Of a stretch of DNA of 43,353 nucleotides, positions 23,051 through 33,400 are shown piece by piece; position 1 is the first letter of the stretch; each line of letters starts with the position of its first letter. The translations under genes and the position numbers were made by a program. The stretch lies in the NCBI GenBank assembly GCA_964526735.1, contig CAZGLO010000026.1, positions 1 through 43,353 on the forward strand, given 5' to 3'. Source of the DNA: JAAUSY01 sp964526735. Its GTDB lineage: Bacteria; Chloroflexota; Chloroflexia; Chloroflexales; Chloroflexaceae. The notes beneath the pieces are model-generated. The model ran no database searches, had not been told where the DNA came from, and saw only the letters and a list, made by a program, of their open reading frames with translations.

Positions 23051-25831
23051 ATGCGAACGCGCACCCATTTCGCCATCAGAACCGCCATTGCTATTGTGGT
23101 CGTGTTCTTGTGTGGGGGAGTGTGGGTAGCAGCCGCGCAAGAAGGTGATCCACCCACTCCCCCGCCGCCTGCCAACGACCCCACCATGCCCCTCACCGGC
23201 ACAGGCCAAATCACCGGCACAGGCCAAATCACCAGCACAGGGGAGCCGCAAATAGGAGGCGTCCCCACTTACGTGACCGGGTGTCTCACTCGTGATTATG
23301 GGATAGAGATGGGGCTTTCGCGGTTTACACTTCCGGTTTCGGTCACATGGGTGCCCTACGACCGCCCTGTCCCACAGGATTTGTGCGACCGTATTCTTGA
23401 AACCCGTGATCGAGATCTTCTTTGGGAGGTGGGAAATACCACATCCGATACCTACCTTGTCTCTGTCATGGCAGGCGACAATGTGCGGATGATTCTGCAG
23501 TTCGATCGGCTCGAAGACGGGCTTCTCGAAGCGCGAATGTACTTCAATGTGGCAGACAATCGGGTGGGGAGCATCCACTTTAGAAGACCGCAAGACTTTA
23601 CAATTGAAGACAATGAGCATGGGGGCAAGAGCGTCATTGTCCATGTTTTTGGCAGGTTTCCCTACATCACCGTCCACCCCCGCAAAGGCAATGCGTGGTT
23701 GATTGATGGCAAAAGCAACTACAACTATGAGATGATTATCGACGGCACCTACCCGCCTGGTAGCTCCTACTTCGATTGGCAAGTCACCAATGGCGTCCCC
23801 GATTGGGAGATTAAAGTGGGAGGGGCCAAGCCGGGTGAGGCCGATTGGGAGACGCTGTTGCTCATCAATGACCCCTACCCGCTCCGTGCTTACACCCGTT
23901 TCCACGGGGGATATCGTCTCATGCCTTCGGAGCAATTCCCCGATCTCCCGCCTTTCAAAGTTGCAGAACCCTTCATGCCTACTTTCCCCTTTTTTGATTT
24001 TGGGCTGAGTAGCTTGGGAGACCATACCGACCCAGAACAAAAGGGTGGTGAAGTAAACTGGTTCCGCGACAACCCGCTGCCTATTTACTACAATATGCGT
24101 ACGTATCAGGTAGAAAAAAATGCTGCGCATGCGGGCCAAATTGGGGGATCATACTATTACAACTCAACCGCTCACTTCCCGGGGATTAACTTTGAGTCGC
24201 CCTTTACGTTCTACAATTTCAATGAAAACACTCGCCATGTGCAGATGGTGGTGCGGGGGGCATACTACCCCAAGGGGGATACGACGGATACCGTCCCTAC
24301 CCCGAGTCGCCATCGAGCCACGTTTCGCTACTCTATCAAGATGGAGGCACACGATGAAGCAGAGTGGCGATATTCGCTTGATGTTGGTGGAGTAGACCAC
24401 CCCTATGATGAGCTAGTGACCATTGGCGATGTAGAGTTCTATGGCATCCTCCCCATTACGCAGCCAACGTGGGTTGTATCAAAAACATGGGGAATTGCGA
24501 CATTCGTCGATACGATACGTGGCTACCACGGCTCTGAAGGAGTCTATGCCTATTCGGCAAACTCGGTTGACTATTCTCTCTGGTTGGTTGGCAAGGAAGA
24601 AACATTTCCAACCTACTTTGAGCACCCTTACTTGGAAGCAGGGCATACCATCACCCTGACGAAAAAGTCAAATAACAGCCTGCCAGAGAAGTTCCGAGGC
24701 GAATATAGCTCTTCCTACTTTCGCCAACCCTACATGTCTTTCAGCCCCATTGATTACAAGATGCATCTCTGGTATGCTGAAGGGGGGACATGGAATCTAG
24801 AACCAGGGTTGATGTTGCGGATGCATAATCTCAATGGCGACCCCTACATTGATGGGTGGACGCGCGAGACGGTCAAGATGCAGCAGCCAACGCTTGAAGA
24901 GATAAAGCTCGTGGCAGAAGACAACCCATGGTGGCCCCGCGCCTACGGAGACGAGATTCTTGAAGCGCTCTATGCATTAGATGGCCATTTTATCTACTCC
25001 GGCGAGGAGGGCAGCGAACTCCGCCGCGCCGACTACCCGCTTTCACTCTTCGAGACTTTCCCCCCTGTTGATAAGGAAACATGGCAGGAGTTTCGAGAGA
25101 AACTTGAACCCTACTACAAGACTGAAGGCGATCATTATGATCTGTACGATGATGAGCGTAGCCCCTATGACCTCTATGAGTGGATGGAAGCATTCGACGA
25201 CTATGATGTGTTGATGCGCTCAACCGGCCCACTCAGCGAGACCCGAATAGCCCCCGATGGATTCCGGTTCATTGTCAATATTCAGCCGGGGTACTACCTC
25301 GATCCGGCGGTAAAAAATGGCCAAAATCTTGCCCCTGGCAAATATGTTATGTCCTACGATGGCGAATCGTTCACCATTGATCCTTTCACGCCGCCACAGC
25401 CGTATGTGGGGATGATGCGAGAGCCATTGCAAGAGCATATTCAAACGAGGATGCATGCCATTCTCCACAACAGTGGGGCAGGGGATCTTCTTGGCATGAC
25501 ATTAACCATTACCGCAACCTCTCCTGAAGGCAAAGGACATCGCATCACTGAACAAGAGGTCGAATTTCTTGGCAATCAGGTGATCACTAAGACCTTTAGC
25601 TGGGCACCAGATGTGTCGGGAACATGGACGTTTGAGCCGTGCATTGCCTATCCAAAGAAGAAAACACCCCCCGTGTGCTTCGGGAAAGTAGAAATGCAAG
25701 CAGTCCCAGCGCCACCATCAGGAACGGCAGCGTTAATTAATATCTCAACGATCCCCGAAGCTGTCCCATTCATCGGGTTGTCGTTGGTTGCTTTTGCCCT
25801 GATGGCGGGGCTGATAATGTGGAAACAATGA
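23051..25831 (+). CDS. Unrecognised 926-aa exported, C-terminally membrane-anchored protein
   Basis: I do not recognise this family. The start MRTRTHFAIRTAIAIVVVF is a signal peptide with probable cleavage after WVAAA (Ala29). A short low-complexity region with TGTGQI repeats follows. A large extracellular body of about 820 residues is rich in Tyr, Trp, Phe, Asp and Pro (FFDFGLSSLGDHTD, DHYDLYDDERSPYDLYEWME). The C-terminus has a helix (AVPFIGLSLVAFALMAGLIMW) ending KQ. This is a type I membrane topology. An in-frame GTG at 23045 overlaps the previous stop and may instead start translation. The 3' end overlaps the next gene by 4 nt (ATGA). Aromatic richness would suit sugar binding, but no catalytic motif can be named. 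Confidence 0.7.
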   Translation: MRTRTHFAIRTAIAIVVVFLCGGVWVAAAQEGDPPTPPPPANDPTMPLTGTGQITGTGQITSTGEPQIGGVPTYVTGCLTRDYGIEMGLSRFTLPVSVTWVPYDRPVPQDLCDRILETRDRDLLWEVGNTTSDTYLVSVMAGDNVRMILQFDRLEDGLLEARMYFNVADNRVGSIHFRRPQDFTIEDNEHGGKSVIVHVFGRFPYITVHPRKGNAWLIDGKSNYNYEMIIDGTYPPGSSYFDWQVTNGVPDWEIKVGGAKPGEADWETLLLINDPYPLRAYTRFHGGYRLMPSEQFPDLPPFKVAEPFMPTFPFFDFGLSSLGDHTDPEQKGGEVNWFRDNPLPIYYNMRTYQVEKNAAHAGQIGGSYYYNSTAHFPGINFESPFTFYNFNENTRHVQMVVRGAYYPKGDTTDTVPTPSRHRATFRYSIKMEAHDEAEWRYSLDVGGVDHPYDELVTIGDVEFYGILPITQPTWVVSKTWGIATFVDTIRGYHGSEGVYAYSANSVDYSLWLVGKEETFPTYFEHPYLEAGHTITLTKKSNNSLPEKFRGEYSSSYFRQPYMSFSPIDYKMHLWYAEGGTWNLEPGLMLRMHNLNGDPYIDGWTRETVKMQQPTLEEIKLVAEDNPWWPRAYGDEILEALYALDGHFIYSGEEGSELRRADYPLSLFETFPPVDKETWQEFREKLEPYYKTEGDHYDLYDDERSPYDLYEWMEAFDDYDVLMRSTGPLSETRIAPDGFRFIVNIQPGYYLDPAVKNGQNLAPGKYVMSYDGESFTIDPFTPPQPYVGMMREPLQEHIQTRMHAILHNSGAGDLLGMTLTITATSPEGKGHRITEQEVEFLGNQVITKTFSWAPDVSGTWTFEPCIAYPKKKTPPVCFGKVEMQAVPAPPSGTAALINISTIPEAVPFIGLSLVAFALMAGLIMWKQ
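23195..23238 (+). repeat. 18-bp tandem repeat encoding TGTGQI
   Basis: ACCGGCACAGGCCAAATC occurs at 23195-23212 and 23213-23230. A diverged partial copy, ACCAGCACAGG, follows. It lies just after the signal peptide region of the unrecognised exoprotein and keeps frame. Confidence 0.9.
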
Positions 25832-27831
25832 GTACGGTTGAGGCCAAGGAATCTGACAAAGAGGCTGTGAACGAGGCCATTACCCCCGCGAGCCAATCGA
25901 ACCGATGGTATTGGCTTGCGCCGGTGTTTATGGTGATGTTTGTCAGTTGGTATTTTGTGGCCCGATATCAAGGCTATTGGGCTGAATATGATACCTGTTC
26001 CTTCGCCAATATGATCCGTGTGTTCCGCGATGCGGCGGTGCTTGTCCCCCAAACCGGCGAACGCTATGACGCGGGGTTTGGCTACCAGGCTATTTCGACC
26101 TTCGTCGTGACGATTTCGGGGATGGAAGTCTCCACCCTCCAGCAAATCGTCTACCCGCTCACGGTACCGCTTGTGGTCTTCCCTGCATGGGCGCTCTACC
26201 GTGAGTTTACCGGCAGCGACCGCGGTGCAGCTCTTGCGACGATCCTCCTCTTCACCCAACCTGAGTTTCTCTTTGTTATTCTGCGTAGCTCCCACGAGAA
26301 GATGACTCGTTCGTTCATTCTTCTTGGGCTACTGCTGCTTGCCCGCAGTTTACGATTGCGGCACCACCCGCGGCTTTTTGCCTCACACGTTGCGCTTTTG
26401 TACCTACCTGTGCTCGCCATGATTACCTGTAATGTGGCGATCTCGCTTTCCTTTCTCATTGCGGTGGGAATTGCGATTTCGGGTGGGTTTTCGCAAAAAT
26501 ATATGGGATGGGTACGGGATTTTATTGTCCGCAAGGGGGGAAGGCTCTTCAAATGGATCCCCAAAGAGCGCAGTTCCTATCAATTTCTTGATCCCCACGT
26601 CTTGCATAGCCTCCTCTACACCATTCTTATCTGTTTTGGGCTTTTCTACACGTTCGTTCTGTACATCTACCCCATGTCTATTCGGAGCTTGGGGATTTTG
26701 CAACGGGTTGTTTCGCCGCCGCCCACCACGCAAGAGGGTGGCATGTCCGAGGAAGAACAAGAGCTTGAAGAGCAACTACATAATGCAAAGATCGGTGTGA
26801 CTGCATTGATGCACCAGGTAGATGACCCAAAGTATGACGATATTCGGGAAGATGGGACAAAGCTCCTCAAAAACATCGAGGAAACACAAGAGGAAGGGGA
26901 TTCCCTGCAGTTGATGGCAGAACGGGCCATTATTGTTGGGAGGCTCACCCAAAAGCTCGATAAGGCTGGTATTGAGTGGGATACAAGCACCATGCGGCAA
27001 ATCGCTGGAGAGGAGGTGCCAGAAACAGAGGAGGAAGATTCTGAAAATGAAGCCCCTTCCTACGAGGACTATATCCGCATTGACTGGCGTCACCCGATTT
27101 TCTTTGCGCTCCTTGGGCTTGGCAACTGGGTTATGCTGCTTGCGTCAGGGGCAATTTGGGCATGGCAGGGGTTTGTCTGGCTATGGAAGGGTGATGATCA
27201 GTCGAAAACATCGTCTGAATGGCTATCGTGGTTGGTGTATGCTGCCTACGCGGCCCAGATACCGTTGGCGGTGTTTGCCGATTCTGGTGGTGCACCCGGC
27301 GGCAACGCCTTACAACGTATTTTGCCCTCCATTTCGATGTTTTCGGTGGCGATTGTGGGTGGGTTCTTGGCCAACTGGCGTCCACCTTTCTTCCCGCGGC
27401 TGATTTGGGGCTTTCTCTCGGTTTTTATCGCGTGTATTGCCGCGCTTTCTATCTTCAAGGCCACCAATGAGCCGGTCTTTCGGAACAAGTGGACATTCTA
27501 CCGCCCCGAAGAGATGGCCGCAATGGTCTGGTCAGATGCTCACCTTGATAACGCCCAGGTGTGGACGGAGTTTGATGAGCGGTTGTGGGCTGCCTTCCGG
27601 CTCAAAGTGGGACGTTCTGTGCAGGAAGGGGTGGATGATGATTTTGTTCCCTTCCCCATTTCCTACCGCTTGAAGCAAAATATGCGAGATTTGTTGATAA
27701 GCGATGTTACCCGGTTGCGTAGCAGTCGCCGGGATGTAGAACTCCCCTTGCCACCAGACGCCTTCCGTGTGTATGATAACGGGGGAGCACAGATCTACCA
27801 CTTACGTCCCAAGACTCCCCACCAACGATGA
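25828..27831 (+). CDS. Polytopic membrane protein, GT-C glycosyltransferase-like
   Basis: A 667-aa protein with about 10 or more membrane helices. After a charged N-terminus comes helix 1 and then the loop YWAEYDTCSFANMIR (Glu53, Asp55). An acidic ExD-type motif in the first outer loop is typical of GT-C enzymes that use polyprenyl-phosphate sugars. Other helices include LFVILRSSHEKMTRSFILLG and MITCNVAISLSFLIAVGIAI. An acidic, Glu/Gln-rich, coiled-coil-like insert lies at about residues 300-410, before the second helix block, and a soluble domain ends the protein. ATG 25828 overlaps the previous stop as ATGA; an in-frame ATG at 25819 is less likely. It could transfer sugars outside the membrane or act as a polymerase. 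Function is inferred from topology. Confidence 0.65.
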   Translation: MSTVEAKESDKEAVNEAITPASQSNRWYWLAPVFMVMFVSWYFVARYQGYWAEYDTCSFANMIRVFRDAAVLVPQTGERYDAGFGYQAISTFVVTISGMEVSTLQQIVYPLTVPLVVFPAWALYREFTGSDRGAALATILLFTQPEFLFVILRSSHEKMTRSFILLGLLLLARSLRLRHHPRLFASHVALLYLPVLAMITCNVAISLSFLIAVGIAISGGFSQKYMGWVRDFIVRKGGRLFKWIPKERSSYQFLDPHVLHSLLYTILICFGLFYTFVLYIYPMSIRSLGILQRVVSPPPTTQEGGMSEEEQELEEQLHNAKIGVTALMHQVDDPKYDDIREDGTKLLKNIEETQEEGDSLQLMAERAIIVGRLTQKLDKAGIEWDTSTMRQIAGEEVPETEEEDSENEAPSYEDYIRIDWRHPIFFALLGLGNWVMLLASGAIWAWQGFVWLWKGDDQSKTSSEWLSWLVYAAYAAQIPLAVFADSGGAPGGNALQRILPSISMFSVAIVGGFLANWRPPFFPRLIWGFLSVFIACIAALSIFKATNEPVFRNKWTFYRPEEMAAMVWSDAHLDNAQVWTEFDERLWAAFRLKVGRSVQEGVDDDFVPFPISYRLKQNMRDLLISDVTRLRSSRRDVELPLPPDAFRVYDNGGAQIYHLRPKTPHQR

Positions 27832-27876
27832 TCAGAGATAGCAGAAAGATCACAGAGAAAGGGAAGTTAGGTCGTT

Positions 27877-29034
27877 ATGCGCATTGGGTACCTCACATAT
27901 GGCCTTGATCGCTCACCCACCGGCATCGGACGCTATGCGATGGAGACATTGCACGCCATGCATCAGCTTGGACAAGGGCAGCCGAATGATTATGAGAATG
28001 ATTATGAGTTTGTGCTCCTCACCACTGAACGCAGTGAACCTTATGGGCTGTGGAACCAATTTGAGCATGTTCACCTGCCCGGATGTTCGCTACTCCCCGC
28101 GCTGATGACTATTGGGAATGTGCTGCTGAGCTATGCGGCCAAGCGCCACGGCCTCGATCTCATCCACGACCCCAACGGCATTGCGCCTTTTCTTGGCCCG
28201 CGGTTGGGTGTACCACGCATCGTCACGATCTATGACACATTCGCCTATATACACCCCAATGAACACAATCGATTGGACAATTGGCGCTATCGATGGCTGC
28301 TCCCCACTGCCGCCCGCCGCGCAGATGCGATCATTGCGCCAAGCCAATGCACATGTAACGACATTACTACCTATCTCAACCCGTCTCCCACTCCGATCCA
28401 CGTTGTTCTTGCGGCGGCGGACACTATCTTTACTCCCATTCCCGATAGCCCAGAACGGCGGGCGGTGCTAGAGCACTATGGCATCACGCCACCCTACATT
28501 TTCTATGTGGGGGGGATCAATGCACGAAAGAATATTGCGCGGCTCTTTGAGGCATATGCCAAGATCCGTGATCGGTATCCCGATATTCCGCTCGTCATCG
28601 CGGGGAAACGTCAATGGCGCACGACCGAGATTGAAGCAACCTACAAGCGGCTTGCGCTGGAGGACTCGGTTCGCTTTACCGGCTATATAGAGAACGAGCA
28701 TCTCCCGTACCTCTACAGCGCGGCGTCATTGTTTGTCTTTCCATCGCTCTACGAAGGGTTTGGATTGCCACCGCTTGAGGCGATGTCTTGCGGCACGCCC
28801 GTCGTAACAAGCAATATCTCTTCATTGCCTGAAGTGGTGGGAGATGCAGCGCTGCTTGTTGACCCCTACAACGTTGATTCGATTGCCGACGCGATGTGCC
28901 ATATCTTGGATGACCCCACACTCGCAGAACAATTGCGGACGAGGGGGATTGAACAAGCCGCTGCCTTTACATGGCGACGGACGGCGCAGGACACACTTGC
29001 CATCTATCAATATGTATTACATAATACATCATAG
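27877..29034 (+). CDS. GT4 family glycosyltransferase
   Basis: A 385-aa GT-B glycosyltransferase. MRIGYLTYGLDRSPTGIGRY gives the glycine-rich acceptor-side loop, IVTIYDTFAYIHPNEHNRLD the middle of the N-domain, and FYVGGINARKNIARLFEAYA with Glu293 and Glu301 in EGFGLPPLEA the donor site. ATG 27877 is preceded by AAAGGGAAG. It follows the polytopic gene by 45 nt and the next gene by 23 nt, with no terminator between. The short duplication NDYENDYE near residue 40 is a lineage-specific insertion in a loop. A cytoplasmic role in glycan assembly is expected. Confidence 0.9.
   Translation: MRIGYLTYGLDRSPTGIGRYAMETLHAMHQLGQGQPNDYENDYEFVLLTTERSEPYGLWNQFEHVHLPGCSLLPALMTIGNVLLSYAAKRHGLDLIHDPNGIAPFLGPRLGVPRIVTIYDTFAYIHPNEHNRLDNWRYRWLLPTAARRADAIIAPSQCTCNDITTYLNPSPTPIHVVLAAADTIFTPIPDSPERRAVLEHYGITPPYIFYVGGINARKNIARLFEAYAKIRDRYPDIPLVIAGKRQWRTTEIEATYKRLALEDSVRFTGYIENEHLPYLYSAASLFVFPSLYEGFGLPPLEAMSCGTPVVTSNISSLPEVVGDAALLVDPYNVDSIADAMCHILDDPTLAEQLRTRGIEQAAAFTWRRTAQDTLAIYQYVLHNTS
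27985..28008 (+). repeat. 12-bp direct duplication in a GT4 gene
   Basis: AATGATTATGAG occurs twice in a row and encodes NDYE-NDYE in a surface loop of the N-terminal domain. The reading frame is kept. Confidence 0.9.
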
Positions 29035-29057
29035 AAGTCAGAAACGATACCAGAACG

Positions 29058-30140
29058 ATGTCAGACGATCCTTCTTTACGCAACCAACCACCATCATCTG
29101 CTGACCCATCGCCCACGCAACCACCTTCTCCTGCCAAAAAGAGCAGGAGACAACAACGGACACCTTTTCATTCGTGGGATCTGCTTATCGTTTTTTTGAG
29201 CGCGCTTGCCTTGCTGATTCTTATTGCACTTGAGCAACAGCAGATGATTTTGCTTGTCGCGGGGCAATCGCTCACCTCGCCCTTGGGAGAAGAACGCTAT
29301 ATTGTCCCGCTCAACGAACAGCAATTGCTCCTTGTGAAGTTTTTGCGAGCGGTTATTGGACTGGCGCATACGATTTACCTCCCAGGATATTGTCTTGTTG
29401 CGGCGCTCTTTCCTGGCAAAGACGATCTTGATACGGTCACCCGCGTAGCGCTGAGCTTCGGTACGAGTGTCGCTGTCCTCCCGCTGATGACCCTCATCAT
29501 TGGTATGGCCCCTGAGTGGAAGATTACGCTTCTGCCGATGGCCCAGCTGCTGATGCTGTGGACAATCGGCATTGGTGGCATTGCCGTGATACAACGATGG
29601 CGCTCTGCGCGGGTGGGCGAGGCCTATACGCCACCCCGCCTCATCGGGCCAGAGTGGTGGAAACGTGTCCCGCTTGTGCGGCGGCTGACGCTTGGCTTTT
29701 TGGGGCTGACATTGGTGAGCCTGGTTGTCTTTGTGACCGTGACGTGGATCGTCCCCGCCCTGCGGACAGATATCACTGAATTCTACATTATTGGCGATGC
29801 TGGTTTTCTCTATGGCTACCCCACTACGGCAACGCTCGGCGAAGAACTTACGGTTACCGTAGGGGTGACGAATAAAGAACGAAGTGAACGTACGTATCGG
29901 CTTGAGGTGTGGGTGGCCGATATGGAAACTCCCACCCGCCGTGAGCACGTCCGTACGGTTGAACCCTTTACCCTCAACCCCGGCCAAAACCGCGAAGGAG
30001 CGCTTTCTTGGGAAATGCCATGGCCCGGCGGCGAACAGAAGATCGAGATGCTGTTATTCATTGAGGGGCAGGAAAAACCCTATCGTCGCCTTCACTTCTT
30101 CATCAATGAGGTGACAGAACACGTACCGCTCCAACGATAA
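29058..30140 (+). CDS. DUF1616 family membrane protein
   Basis: A 360-aa protein. A Pro/Ser-rich basic N-terminus precedes four or so membrane helices (LLIVFLSALALLILIAL, IYLPGYCLVAALFPG, VALSFGTSVAVLPLMTLIIG, LGFLGLTLVSLVVFVTVTW). An extracellular beta domain then contains TEFYIIGDAGFLYGYPTTAT and LTVTVGVTNKERSERTYRLE. This order (helices, then 'EFYI.G..G....YP', then a CARDB-like 'VGV.N.E..' strand) is the DUF1616 signature. The family is known mostly from archaea and some bacteria, and its function is not established. Beside GT-C-like and GT4 genes it may be a cofactor of extracellular glycosylation. The Shine-Dalgarno is weak, so the start ATG 29058 is less certain. Confidence 0.75.
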   Translation: MSDDPSLRNQPPSSADPSPTQPPSPAKKSRRQQRTPFHSWDLLIVFLSALALLILIALEQQQMILLVAGQSLTSPLGEERYIVPLNEQQLLLVKFLRAVIGLAHTIYLPGYCLVAALFPGKDDLDTVTRVALSFGTSVAVLPLMTLIIGMAPEWKITLLPMAQLLMLWTIGIGGIAVIQRWRSARVGEAYTPPRLIGPEWWKRVPLVRRLTLGFLGLTLVSLVVFVTVTWIVPALRTDITEFYIIGDAGFLYGYPTTATLGEELTVTVGVTNKERSERTYRLEVWVADMETPTRREHVRTVEPFTLNPGQNREGALSWEMPWPGGEQKIEMLLFIEGQEKPYRRLHFFINEVTEHVPLQR

Positions 30141-30214
30141 TAACGATAACATGGTAGAATAATAAGACATAGCCCTATTTTCCCAATGTACGGCTCATTT
30201 TCTCCGATCCCCTC

Positions 30215-30242
30215 TTGCAAACCCCCAACGACACGCTATAAT
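30215..30242 (+). promoter_or_regulatory. Strong sigma-70-like promoter for the giant exoprotein gene
   Basis: TTGCAA (30215-30220) and a perfect TATAAT (30237-30242) are separated by 16 bp. Transcription would begin near 30249, giving a 5' leader of about 165 nt before ATG 30415. The -10 box overlaps an upstream in-frame ATG at 30241, which therefore cannot be the start on this transcript. The preceding part of the gap (30141-30214) shows no clear hairpin. Confidence 0.65.
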
Positions 30243-30414
30243 GATAAGTAAGAGCCGTGCGAATATATGGGTTCTTTCCGTTCTTTTGTTGTTTTTGTCG
30301 ATAGTGTGTTTCACTTCTTTTGTCAATAGTACTTTCGTCCATAGTTTCCGCTCTTATTCACAAAGATTTGGAACACCAATTAACACTCTACCTCTAGAAG
30401 AGAAGAGGCTTACG

Positions 30415-33400
30415 ATGCGTTCACAACGAAATAGTCATTTTCGACAGTATATCTTGATAGGTTCCTTGTTCTTGGGCGCTCTCGTCGCATTGGTGTTCTT
30501 TACCGCGCCCACCCGCGCCGCCGGTATCATCTACGTCGATGCCGACGCCACCGGCACAGGTAATGGCTCTTCCTGGGAAGATGCATACACCGACCTGCAA
30601 GCCGCGCTCACAACTGCGACCAGCGGAGATGAGATCTGGGTCGCCGAGGGTGTCTATAAGCCCACATCCGGTACAGGTTGTGCTGCCCCTCGAGAGACGA
30701 ATGACACATGTAAAGCAACATTTCTCTTGAAAGATGGCTTTGAGCTCTACGGCGGGTTTGAGGGCAAAGAAACAAACCGCAACGAGCGCGATTGGGGAAC
30801 CCACCCCGTGACCCTTACTGGTGATCTGAACAACGATAACATCGTGGATGACTTCGATCAGAAACGTAACGACGATGTCTACCACGTCGTGACTATCGAT
30901 ACTGGTGCCACTGCTACCTTGGATGGCATTGACATAACCTATGGTAATGCAGACGCAGGGTATGATAATTCGGAGGGTCATGGGCACGGTGGCGGGTTAC
31001 ACCACAAGGGGACAAAAGCAACCATACGTAATGTCATCTTCGATAACAATCGGAGTACTCGTGGTGGCGGAATGTATGCTGCTGCTAATAGTGAGGCAAC
31101 CCTCGAAAATGTGCAATTTACCACGAATTGTGCAACAGGAGGATATGACAAAGGAGGTGGGCTACTCAGTGAAGAGAGTACCCTAAATCTCACCGATGTC
31201 TATTTTTATGACAACAAGGGGGACTATGGTGCTGGAATGTATAGTGCGTCAAGTGAGGTTGATATGCAGCGTGCCCGTTTTGAAAGTAATGGCGGAGGAG
31301 CGTATGATCAAGGTGATGGTGGTGCTATATATATTATTGATAGCCAAGTTACTATAGACAATGCACTCTTCAAAGAGAATAAGGTAGGCCCTGGTAATTT
31401 TCTTCGTGGTGGTGCTATTGCTGTTGAAGATGAGTGTGAACTTACTGCTGATTGTGTAGGATATGCAAACACGAGTGATATCGTTATTCGCGACACTACC
31501 TTCCTCAAAAATACTACAGACGTGGGGACTAGCAACCAAAGACGTGGTGCAGCGATCTATGTAAATTATGCTAAAACAACAGGAGGATCGCTCACTGTTG
31601 TCAACTCTTCATTTCTTGGGAATGTAGCAAAAAATGCTGGAGGCGATGGCGGTGCTGTTTTTATTCAAAATACCTCTGCTTCCTTTATTAATACTATTTT
31701 TGCTGCAAATTATTCAAAGTTCAATGGCGGTGCGATCTTTGCTCATAATGTTGCACCGTTTAAGATTTACAACAGTACCTTTGCGAATAATCAAGGAAAT
31801 TCAAACCATGTCAGGAGTAGTGGTAGTACCCATTTATATGCCTACAACAGCATTTTCAAAGATGGGGGATTAGGTGGTACTTACACCCTCGACGCCAATA
31901 CAATAACGAGCGAAGACCCTGAGTTCATTAGAGATCCAGAAGATGGTTTAGATGATACATGGGGCACCGCGGACGACGACTACGGCGACCTGCGCTTGCA
32001 ATCCACCTCCCCCGCCATCGACGCGGGTGATAACACGAACCTGCCTGCCGACTCCGAAGACCTTGACGGCGATATTGACACCACAGAGAATATCCCCTAC
32101 GACCTCGATGGCAACCCGCGGGTGGTTAATGGCGGGACATCTGATACGGTAGACCTGGGCGCGTATGAGTACAACGACACGGTCGACACGCCGAGCATTG
32201 TCGAAAAGGGTGCAAACACTCCTAATGATACGACGTTGCGAACCTTTGAGGACACGATGACCCCGTCCTCGTTTGTGGTAACGCCAAACCCCGCGGATGG
32301 TAACGTCTCTGACTTCAAGATTGTGAATGTGATTAGTGGTACGCTCTACCAGTCAGACGGCACAACTGTTATCAATAGTGGTGATTTCATTAAGGCGGAC
32401 GTTGCCGAGGCTGGCCTCAAGTTCAAGCCCGCCCTCCACTCCACGACCGATGGCCAGGTGTCGGTTCAGGCCTCCACAGATGGAAGTACTGCATCCGGCG
32501 ATATCGTGACGGGCACAATCACTATCATTCCGGTGAACGACGCGCCAACGCTAAACATACCAGCCGTCACGGTGAATGAGGACGCGGGGCCAAGCAAACA
32601 ATCGGTGACGGTCGCGGCTGGCCCAACTACCGCGGTTGATGAAAAAGTCGGCCAAACCCTTACGTTCACCACCGAGCGGAAGAGTGGCTCACTCTTTGCG
32701 GGTGACTTTAAAACGGAGCCAACTGTTAGCCACACCTCAACCACCGAACTGCAATTTGAAGTCAATACCAATATGAATGGCGAAGCGACGTATGAGGTGT
32801 GCGCGTTTGATGATGGTGGAACGGCCAACGGCGGGGTTGATAAGACGTGCACCGATGTAAAGATCACCGTCAATGCGGTGAATGACGCGCCGACCTTCGA
32901 TGAAGGGGATGGCTGGGAAAATACCATCACGCTCGACGAGGGGGACGGGAGCAAAAGTTATCTCAATTTTGTGAAGAATATGTCCGTAGGCCCCGTAGAC
33001 GAGGGATCACAAGAGAAGAATTTTGTTCTCTCCCCCGACCTTGCGCTCTTCACCACTCTACCGGCAATCGACAAGGGTACGGGCGAGCTGACATTTGAGC
33101 TGGCCGAGGATGCAAATGGCACAGCCACCGTTGATGTAAAGCTCAAGGACGACGGCGGAACAGCAAACGGTGGGCAGGACGAGTCGACCGTGAAGAGCTT
33201 TAAGATCAAGGTCAATGCGGTGAACGACGCTCCCACCTTTACCTCCGGGGGCAATGTTGCGGTGGATGAGGATAGTGGCGCGTATAGCGCAGCATGGGCA
33301 ACTGACATCTCCGAAGGTGCCGCCAACGAAGATACCCAAACGTTAACCTTCGAGGTCACAAATGACAATTCCTCTCTCTTCGCTAGTGGCAGTGAACCCT

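Noticed and set aside
30241..30414. ATG 30241 as start of the giant protein
   Set aside because: It overlaps a consensus -10 box and has no ribosome-binding site; ATG 30415 has a good one and a standard signal peptide.
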